A stretch of 5,648 nt of DNA from Enterobacterales bacterium. GTDB taxonomy: Bacteria; Pseudomonadota; Gammaproteobacteria; Enterobacterales; Succinivibrionaceae. The translations under genes were made by a program, and so were the position numbers. The notes below the pieces were generated by a model that did no database searches, was not told where the DNA came from, and was given only the letters and a program-made list of their open reading frames with translations. Numbering within the stretch: the stretch's first letter is position 1; each line of letters opens with the position of its first letter. Positions 1 through 4,438 of this stretch are shown in pieces. The stretch spans positions 1-5,648 of the forward strand of contig CAAGDP010000157.1 in the NCBI GenBank assembly GCA_900768635.1. The letters run 5' to 3'.

Positions 1-99
1 AGAATTTCATCATTTAAACAATAGTGTTTTAGAATCCGTGATCCCTATATCACATTTTTCTTTTGAAATTTGATCCATCAATCACACTTCAAAGACGCC

Positions 100-128
100 G
101 TTCATGCGTAGGCCCTGTTTAAATTGCC
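100..128 (+). repeat. Copy 1 of a 29-bp repeat matching the end of the IS4-family element
   Basis: This stretch matches the reverse complement of 4368-4396 at 24 of 29 positions. The core TGCGTAGGCCCTGT is identical, as is GTTC just before it apart from one A/G difference. Four unmatched A/T bases follow, then an identical ATTGCC. At the other copy the repeat lies just beyond the stop codon of the IS4-type transposase, so it is read as the downstream end of that element. Here no transposase C-terminus is found in the roughly 99 bases to the left, so this is either a solo or relic IS end or the end of a related, diverged element lying mostly outside the window. Confidence 0.7.
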
Positions 129-181
129 GTGACCGTCACAATTAAACCTGTAATATCTGCCTGAGATAAGCGCAGTTAATA

Positions 182-202
182 TATAATTCTTTTAGGGATA
201 AT
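182..202 (+). promoter_or_regulatory. Likely promoter -10 region for the secreted Sel1-repeat gene
   Basis: A perfect TATAAT lies at 182-187 and a second -10-like GATAAT at 197-202, 23 to 43 bases ahead of the chosen start codon. No good -35 hexamer is present 16-18 bases upstream of either, so an activator may be needed. Two short palindromes lie further upstream (70-81 and 129-139) and could be operators, but no known regulator consensus is matched. Confidence 0.4.
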
Positions 203-224
203 ATAGTTGCACAGGATTTTATTT

Positions 225-1505
225 ATGCTTAAAAGATCTCATGTCATCGCCGGAGCATTGGTATTTGCAGCCGGCGTCATTTCTGCCGGAACTGCCGGAG
301 CCGAGACCAAGTCACAGATAGCTCTGGCTAACAGTTGTTATCAGGCCTTTGAAAATCAGAAATATGATGAGGCTCTTAAAGCCTGCCTTGCAGCCTCAGA
401 TCAGGGAGATGCTGTATCCAGTAATCTTCTGGGAGCCATGTATGAAAACGGTTACGGTGTAGAGCAGGATTTTTCCAGGGCATTTGATTATTATAAAAAA
501 GCTGCTGAAAAGGAATTACCGGAAGCTCTTAACAATCTCGCTGATTTATACCAGAAAGGTCAGGGAGTAGATAAGAACCCGGATGATGCCAGATTTTATT
601 ATGCAAAGGCTGCCCGTATGGGTGATCCTAATGCTGGTATAGCCATGTATCGTCTGTTAATGGATAAGTCTTCTCCTGAATATTCTCCTCAGGAAGCTCA
701 CCGTTATTTGGAAGTTGCTGCAGACGGAGGATATCCTGAGGCTCAGTATTTACTAGGTAAAGAATTGCTTTCTCAGGGAGACTCCGACAAGGCTGTGGAA
801 TATCTGGAAAAAGCAACCAAAGGAAATTTTGTGCTAGCTTTTGTTTCTCTTGCTGATGTCTACCTTAAAGGTAAAGATCCTCAGAAAGCTGCTGAACTTT
901 ATCTTAAAGCTTCTAATGAAGGAAATGCAGAAGGATCTCTTAAACTTGCACAGATGTATTTAAATGGTGAAGGCGTTAAGAAAGATGATGCTCAGGCTTT
1001 CCATTTTTTTGGTCAGGCTGCAAACCAGGGCAGTGTGGAAGGGAAAACTCAGATGGGACTTCTCCTTATTCAGGGTCAGGGAACTGAAAAGAATGTAGAG
1101 GAAGGTCTGAAACTTCTGGAGGAAGCAGCCGTTGCCGATGTGACATCTGAAGCTATTCTGGCTGATGAACTTTACAGTGGCGAAAAAATTCCGCAAAATC
1201 TTGAGGAAGCTTACCGTCATTACACTTCCTGTGCTTTAAAAACCGAAGTTTCCTGTCAGCGTATGGTAGGTAAAATGCTTACTGAAGGTGAGGGTATTCC
1301 ACGGGATCCTAATTATGGTATCAGCTGGCTGGAAAAGGCGGCAGATCAGAACTATATTCCGGCAATTTTGGATCTGGGGGAAATTTATTACTCAGATAAG
1401 TATAATCATCAGGATTTTGAAACATCCAAACGTTATTTCCGGCTGGCTTCCGAACTGGGAAATCAGGAAGCCACAGAAATTATGCTTACCAGAGATTTTA
1501 AATAA
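225..1505 (+). CDS. Secreted Sel1-repeat (TPR-like) protein
   Basis: A 426-residue protein built almost entirely of Sel1-like repeats, the alpha/alpha solenoid units of about 36 residues that act as protein-interaction scaffolds. Residues 1-26 form a Sec signal peptide: K3-R4, a hydrophobic core, and A24-G25-A26 ahead of E27, so the mature protein is probably periplasmic or exported. Roughly nine or ten repeats follow from about residue 55, with the hallmark LG..Y..G.GV..D...A..Y..KAA pattern clearest at the N-terminus and near residues 230-290. Four cysteines are present (C38, C54, C336, C344). The C-x7-C spacing of the last pair is the one that forms disulfides in Helicobacter Hcp Sel1 proteins, which fits an oxidising compartment. 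ATG 225 is preferred because AGGA lies eight bases upstream and the signal peptide then starts correctly. An in-frame TTG at 207 would only add six residues. The partner is unknown, and the gene is closed by its own terminator. Confidence 0.9.
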   Translation: MLKRSHVIAGALVFAAGVISAGTAGAETKSQIALANSCYQAFENQKYDEALKACLAASDQGDAVSSNLLGAMYENGYGVEQDFSRAFDYYKKAAEKELPEALNNLADLYQKGQGVDKNPDDARFYYAKAARMGDPNAGIAMYRLLMDKSSPEYSPQEAHRYLEVAADGGYPEAQYLLGKELLSQGDSDKAVEYLEKATKGNFVLAFVSLADVYLKGKDPQKAAELYLKASNEGNAEGSLKLAQMYLNGEGVKKDDAQAFHFFGQAANQGSVEGKTQMGLLLIQGQGTEKNVEEGLKLLEEAAVADVTSEAILADELYSGEKIPQNLEEAYRHYTSCALKTEVSCQRMVGKMLTEGEGIPRDPNYGISWLEKAADQNYIPAILDLGEIYYSDKYNHQDFETSKRYFRLASELGNQEATEIMLTRDFK

Positions 1506-1525
1506 TCTGACAGTTTATAATACTC

Positions 1526-1553
1526 GCGCTGATCTTTTGATTGGCGCTTTTTT
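1526..1553 (+). terminator. Rho-independent terminator after the secreted Sel1 gene
   Basis: A nine-pair stem (GCGCTGATC with GATTGGCGC, including two G-T pairs) closes a TTTT loop and is followed at once by six T residues. It begins 20 bases after the stop codon and separates the exported Sel1 gene from the genes downstream. Confidence 0.88.
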
Positions 1554-1600
1554 GTCATTTCTTACGGGTATCAGTCATTGTTGTTAATGAGAGGTTTGCA

Positions 1601-1828
1601 GTGGCAGACATTAGTTATGAAATAGTAAAACATATCGGCAAGCTAGGGGAAGCAAGCTCGCGGGGCTGGCAGAAAGAAGTTAATCTTATCAGCTGGAATG
1701 GCAGCCGCCCTAAAATTGATATTCGAGATTGGTCAGAAAATCATGATAAGATGGGCAAGGGAGTAACTCTTACCATGGAAGAAGCATTACAACTGTCAGA
1801 ACTCCTGCAAAAGGAAGGTGATGGCTAG
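1601..1828 (+). CDS. PC4/YdbC-like single-stranded DNA-binding protein
   Basis: A 75-residue protein resembling the bacterial YdbC family, homologues of the eukaryotic transcription coactivator PC4. Lactococcal YdbC is known to be a dimer that binds single-stranded nucleic acid through a curved beta-sheet. The family pattern is plain: EIVKHIG near residue 7, then G22-W-x-K-E-x-N-L-x-S-W-N-G-x-x-P-K, I-R-D-W at 41-44, and H-x-K-M-G-K-G-x-T-L-T at 48-58, ending in a short helix. The length fits the compact family. The GTG start at 1601 is chosen because GAGAGG lies six bases upstream; the frame stays open further back but runs into the terminator. The Sel1-repeat gene follows 31 bases later, suggesting co-transcription. 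A role in transcription or in handling single-stranded DNA is inferred from the family. Confidence 0.85.
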   Translation: MADISYEIVKHIGKLGEASSRGWQKEVNLISWNGSRPKIDIRDWSENHDKMGKGVTLTMEEALQLSELLQKEGDG

Positions 1829-1848
1829 CTGTCCTGAGGTGTGATTTT

Positions 1849-1854
1849 AGGGGA
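1849..1854 (+). promoter_or_regulatory. Strong Shine-Dalgarno site of the cytoplasmic Sel1 gene
   Basis: AGGGGA sits five bases before the ATG at 1860, fixing that start, and lies inside the 31-base gap after the PC4/YdbC-like gene. Confidence 0.7.
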
Positions 1855-1859
1855 TATTT

Positions 1860-2570
1860 ATGAGCAAAAAAAAATTGGATCCTGCCGAGATGACTGCGGA
1901 GGAAGCATATGAGCAGGGTATGCGGAGTTATCGCGGCCATCGCTATGCCAAGGCGGTTACATTTTTAGAAGCTGCCGAGAGTAAAGGTAGTCGGTGGGCT
2001 ACTAGACAGCTGGCCTTTATGAAAATGAAAGGTCAGGGCATGGAACGCAATATATCCGTGGGTTATAAGAAATTACTGGCTTTAGCAAAAGAACTCCAGC
2101 ATGCGGAATCATATGTGGAGGTGGCGGATTTCTTGTGTCAGCAGACTTATCCCTTCCTTACCTTTGATGAAATTCTGGAATTATATGATAAAGCCATAGC
2201 TTTGGGATCAATCACCGCTCTGCGGGAAAAGGGACTCACATTATTAGCTACTCTCGGTCATCCCTCAGAAGAGGCTCTGGATTGTCTGAATAAAGCTTCG
2301 GAAGCGGGAGATTCTCAGGCTTCACTGGATCTGGCAATGACTTATCTCCATAATTTGTTTATTGAAACCAGCGGTGATTTGGCAGTCAAATATTTTATCC
2401 GGGCTTATGAACAGGGAGAAAAAGATGTGGCGGTCAAGCTTGGTTATACTTATTTGTATATGTTAGAGCCAAATAAGAAGAATTTGGATCAGGCCATACA
2501 CTGGTTGAAGATTGCTGCCAAAGAAGGTGATGTTGATGCCATTCAGACTCTGATGACTTTGGAAAAATAA
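1860..2570 (+). CDS. Cytoplasmic Sel1-repeat protein
   Basis: A 236-residue protein with no signal peptide or membrane segment; the N-terminus is lysine-rich and hydrophilic. Sel1-like helical pairs cover residues of about 14-75, with a recognisable GQGMERN turn near 58-64, and again about 130-235 (repeats ending KASEAGD, AYEQGEKD and IAAKEGDVDA). The middle part, about 75-125, is more diverged TPR-like helix. Such proteins act as adaptors that bind other proteins; no enzyme motif is visible. Its close position behind the PC4/YdbC-like gene suggests the two are made together. It shares the repeat family with the exported protein at 225-1505, but its repeats are poorer matches and the two are not recent duplicates by eye. 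The binding partner is unknown. Confidence 0.85.
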   Translation: MSKKKLDPAEMTAEEAYEQGMRSYRGHRYAKAVTFLEAAESKGSRWATRQLAFMKMKGQGMERNISVGYKKLLALAKELQHAESYVEVADFLCQQTYPFLTFDEILELYDKAIALGSITALREKGLTLLATLGHPSEEALDCLNKASEAGDSQASLDLAMTYLHNLFIETSGDLAVKYFIRAYEQGEKDVAVKLGYTYLYMLEPNKKNLDQAIHWLKIAAKEGDVDAIQTLMTLEK

Positions 2571-2595
2571 TGTTCAGCTCCTTTATGCTTCTCTC

Positions 2596-2623
2596 TTTAC
2601 CTCAAAGGACTGGTTGATATGTT
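2596..2623 (+). promoter_or_regulatory. Possible promoter of the antitoxin-like gene
   Basis: TTTACC at 2596-2601 and TATGTT at 2618-2623 are separated by 16 bases and lie about 20 bases before the antitoxin start. Both hexamers are imperfect, so this is tentative. Confidence 0.3.
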
Positions 2624-2643
2624 TTTAAGATCTGGAGATAGTT

Positions 2644-2892
2644 ATGGCCAAGACTGTTACCGTTAATTTTCGGATGGATGCCCGGCTTAAAAAAGAGCTG
2701 GACGCACTGGCTAGCAGGCTTCATATGAATTTTTCAGCACTTATGAACCTGTGTGCGGAACAATTGGTGCAGGAGCAAAGTTTGTCTTTGGATAAGGATG
2801 ATTTCCTCCGTGAGGATTCGGAATTTGGAGATGGTGACACAATTATTGCTGACGGAGTGTCCGAGGAGCAGTTACGGCGCTGGATGAAGTAG
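2644..2892 (+). CDS. RelB/DinJ-family antitoxin, without an adjacent toxin
   Basis: An 82-residue acidic protein with the layout of RelB/DinJ antitoxins. An N-terminal ribbon-helix-helix DNA-binding part contains the beta-strand TVTVNFRMD (residues 4-12), then helix LKKELDALASRL (15-26), a turn around HMNFS (27-31), and helix ALMNLCAEQLVQEQ (32-45). An acidic tail rich in D and E follows from residue 50, the part that in this family wraps and neutralises a RelE/YafQ-type mRNA-cleaving toxin. GGAG six bases before the ATG supports the start. In typical systems the toxin gene overlaps or follows at once. Here the next 130 bases hold only an inverted repeat and a promoter-like sequence, then a transposase-like gene, and nothing toxin-like precedes it. 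It may be an orphan regulator, a remnant, or an antitoxin acting on a toxin elsewhere. Confidence 0.78.
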   Translation: MAKTVTVNFRMDARLKKELDALASRLHMNFSALMNLCAEQLVQEQSLSLDKDDFLREDSEFGDGDTIIADGVSEEQLRRWMK

Positions 2893-2905
2893 GGAGTACC
2901 GGACG

Positions 2906-2964
2906 TGTTCTGCTTTGTTTTTCTGATCCTGAACGCTATGAATTGATGCAAAAACAGCAGAACA
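2906..2964. repeat. Long imperfect inverted repeat upstream of the TnpA-like gene
   Basis: The left arm TGTTCTGCTTTGTTTTT (2906-2922) pairs with the right arm AAAAACAGCAGAACA (2950-2964). All 15 bases of the right arm are matched and two extra T residues (2915-2916) bulge from the left arm. The loop is 27 bases. It starts 13 bases after the antitoxin stop. IS200 elements are known to carry an inverted repeat at the left end that shields tnpA from outside transcription; this could be such a structure, but no T-tract follows the right arm. Confidence 0.7.
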
Positions 2965-2979
2965 GATGATCCGGGATTG

Positions 2980-2993
2980 TGATAAAATATAAT
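2980..2993 (+). promoter_or_regulatory. Likely promoter of the TnpA-like gene
   Basis: TATAAT is present at 2988-2993. An overlapping TAAAAT at 2983-2988 is preceded by TG one base away, giving an extended -10 arrangement. No convincing -35 element is seen, which an extended -10 can tolerate. Confidence 0.45.
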
Positions 2994-3024
2994 CAGTCGG
3001 TTTATGTGCAAGGTGCATTCCTGT

Positions 3025-3423
3025 ATGGACATTGATAATAATAAGCATTCAGTATTTTCATTGAATTATCATTTGATACTGCCTGTAAAATACCGAAGAG
3101 AAGTATTTGATGACACAATATCTGATAGAGCAAAGGAAATCTTTTCTAAAATTGCACCTGATTACCATATTACTCTCCAGAACTGGGAATATGCTCAGGA
3201 TTATGTTTATATAATTTTCAGAGCACATCCCAACAGTGCCATCAGCAAATTTATAAATGCATATAAGAGTGCCAGCAGTCGCCTGCTGAAAAAAGAGTAT
3301 CCCGCAATCAGAGAAAAGTTATGGAAGGAACAGTTCTGGAATCAGAGTTTCTGTCTTCTGACCACCGGGGAAGTATCTCTTGATGTAGTAAAAGATTACC
3401 TTCAGACCCAGAGACAGCAATAG
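3025..3423 (+). CDS. IS200/IS605-family TnpA-like protein lacking the HUH histidines
   Basis: A 132-residue protein with the overall pattern of IS200/IS605 Y1 transposases, which cut and join single-stranded DNA at hairpin ends. Visible family landmarks are HSVFSLNYHLI (8-18), KYRREVF (22-28), SKFINAYKSASSRLL (74-88), FW (104-105) and the catalytic-tyrosine segment DYLQTQ, with Y125 and Q129 retained. The metal-binding H-hydrophobic-H motif, normally in a DHVH context, reads D59-Y60-V61-Y62: both histidines are tyrosine (TAT at 3202-3204 and 3208-3210, one C-to-T step from CAT). The usual GG before the catalytic helix is also changed (G115-E116). The frame is otherwise full length. ATG 3025 is preferred over ATG 3004 because AAGGTG lies ten bases upstream and the family sequence begins there. 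No tnpB gene adjoins it. It is probably catalytically dead; whether it is a decaying insertion or a reused DNA-binding protein is open. Confidence 0.82.
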   Translation: MDIDNNKHSVFSLNYHLILPVKYRREVFDDTISDRAKEIFSKIAPDYHITLQNWEYAQDYVYIIFRAHPNSAISKFINAYKSASSRLLKKEYPAIREKLWKEQFWNQSFCLLTTGEVSLDVVKDYLQTQRQQ

Positions 3424-3494
3424 AGATCAGTAATCTAGTAAACCTGAAAAACGAAAACAACAAACGGACTCTCCGCTGAGAATACAGATAATAT

Positions 3495-4286
3495 ATGTCA
3501 TCATCTTTTGAACTTATTTTACCCGGGTTGATTATCCCCCTTATCGGCACAACTTTAGGTGCATCTTTTGTTCTTTTTCTGAAAAAACGTCCCGGTGATT
3601 TATTGCAGAGATCTCTTATTGCATTATCTGCAGGGGTTATGATGGCAGCCTCTTTCTGGAGTCTGCTGCAACCGGCCTTAAATCTTTCTGATTCTTTGGG
3701 TTCCTGGTCTTTTCTTCCGGCTTTAACGGGTTTTTGGCTGGGGATTCTGTTCCTTCTGGCCATGGATAATCTTATCCCTCATCTTCACATGAAAGCTGAG
3801 CATCCGGAAGGTCCTCGTTCCCATTTAAGTCGGGCTATGATGCTTTTTCTGGCAGTAGCCATTCATAACCTTCCTGAAGGTATGGCGGTAGGGGTTATTT
3901 ATGTAGGGCTGGAGTCCGGATCTTCCGGTATAACGGCTATGGCAGCTTTATCTCTGGCTATTGGCATTGCCGTCCAGAATATTCCGGAGGGAGCCATCAT
4001 TTCCTTTCCTTTGCGATCTGCAGGCTACTCCAGGAAAAAAGCGTTTTTTATGGGATTTCTCTCCGGGTGTGTAGAGCCTCTGGGCATGATCCTTACGGTA
4101 CTGATGGCAGGATTCTTTATCCCTTTACTTCCATATTTTCTGGCCTTTGCCGCCGGTGCCATGATCTATGTTACTGTGGAGGAGTTAATTCCGGAAATTT
4201 CTCAGGGTGAGCATTCCAATCTCACAACTATTGTTTTTGCCCTTGGATTTTCCATAATGATGATCCTTGATGTAGCACTGGGATAG
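3495..4286 (+). CDS. ZIP-family divalent metal transporter (GufA-like)
   Basis: A 263-residue inner-membrane protein with about eight hydrophobic segments, the usual size and topology of bacterial ZIP transporters, which move zinc or other divalent metals into the cytoplasm. The two diagnostic metal-binding segments are H124-N-L-P-E-G129 and Q161-N-I-P-E-G166, the second with Q in place of H as in the GufA branch. Further conserved acidic positions are E194 (in GCVEP) and V228-E-E-L-I-P-E234. The loop around residues 94-110 (PHLHMKAEHPEG) carries three histidines and may be a metal-capturing cytoplasmic loop. The ATG at 3495 directly precedes the first membrane helix and the next methionine is at residue 49, so the start is secure even though no good Shine-Dalgarno sequence is visible. 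Metal specificity cannot be read from sequence alone. It starts 71 bases after the TnpA-like gene and may depend on transcription from there. Confidence 0.9.
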   Translation: MSSSFELILPGLIIPLIGTTLGASFVLFLKKRPGDLLQRSLIALSAGVMMAASFWSLLQPALNLSDSLGSWSFLPALTGFWLGILFLLAMDNLIPHLHMKAEHPEGPRSHLSRAMMLFLAVAIHNLPEGMAVGVIYVGLESGSSGITAMAALSLAIGIAVQNIPEGAIISFPLRSAGYSRKKAFFMGFLSGCVEPLGMILTVLMAGFFIPLLPYFLAFAAGAMIYVTVEELIPEISQGEHSNLTTIVFALGFSIMMILDVALG

Positions 4287-4325
4287 TTACAGGAAAACAG
4301 ACTGAAAAAAAATGTTTACCCAATG

Positions 4326-4356
4326 CCGGGATTTCTTGATCCGGAGTGCTAGTTTT
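4326..4356 (+). terminator. Weak candidate terminator after the ZIP gene
   Basis: CCGGGAT and ATCCGG form six pairs with one bulged G around a six-base loop. The T-run (TTTT at 4353-4356) is eight bases beyond the stem rather than adjacent, so function is uncertain. It is the only hairpin of note between the ZIP stop codon and the IS end. Confidence 0.3.
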
Positions 4357-4367
4357 GCTAGAGTTAT

Positions 4368-4396
4368 GGCAATAATTACAGGGCCTACGCACGAAC
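4368..4396 (-). repeat. Copy 2 of the 29-bp repeat, at the IS4 element end
   Basis: The reverse complement matches 100-128 at 24 of 29 positions. It begins 42 bases past the transposase stop codon. The shared core reads TGCGTAGGCCCTGT on the minus strand. The four central differences are all A/T for T/A. Confidence 0.7.
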
Positions 4397-4438
4397 AAGC
4401 AGAACCTTAATTTGTGATTAAAAATCATACCTAGGGTC

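Noticed and set aside
1..99. Search for a transposase C-terminus to the left of the 29-bp repeat
   Set aside because: Frames in this stretch are broken by stops and do not resemble the transposase end at 4439; only the repeat itself can be claimed.
207..224. TTG start six codons upstream for the exported Sel1 protein
   Set aside because: ATG 225 has AGGA at good spacing and gives a normal signal peptide; the TTG lies only about 20 bases from the -10 element.
1541..1600. Upstream TTG start for the PC4/YdbC-like gene
   Set aside because: It would begin inside the terminator hairpin, and the added residues match nothing in the family.
2853..2969. Open frame overlapping and following the antitoxin end, reading ALDEVGSTGRVLLCF in its middle
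   Set aside because: It is only 38 codons, has no useful start codon or ribosome binding site, and does not resemble a RelE/YafQ toxin. It may be a remnant or an old continuation of the antitoxin in another frame, but that cannot be shown.
2721..3032. Minus-strand 103-codon frame opposite the antitoxin, considered as a possible antisense toxin
   Set aside because: The sequence shows no toxin motif and looks like a shadow of the antitoxin coding strand; part of it only reads the inverted repeat.
3424..3475. Small hairpins AGAT/ATCT (3424-3436) and CGGA/TCCG (3465-3475) as a right end of an IS200 element
   Set aside because: Stems of four pairs are too short to call; no matching left-end structure was found, so element boundaries cannot be set.
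3308..3763. Minus-strand 151-codon frame opposite the TnpA-like and ZIP genes
   Set aside because: It spans two real plus-strand genes and their gap, with a composition typical of a shadow frame.
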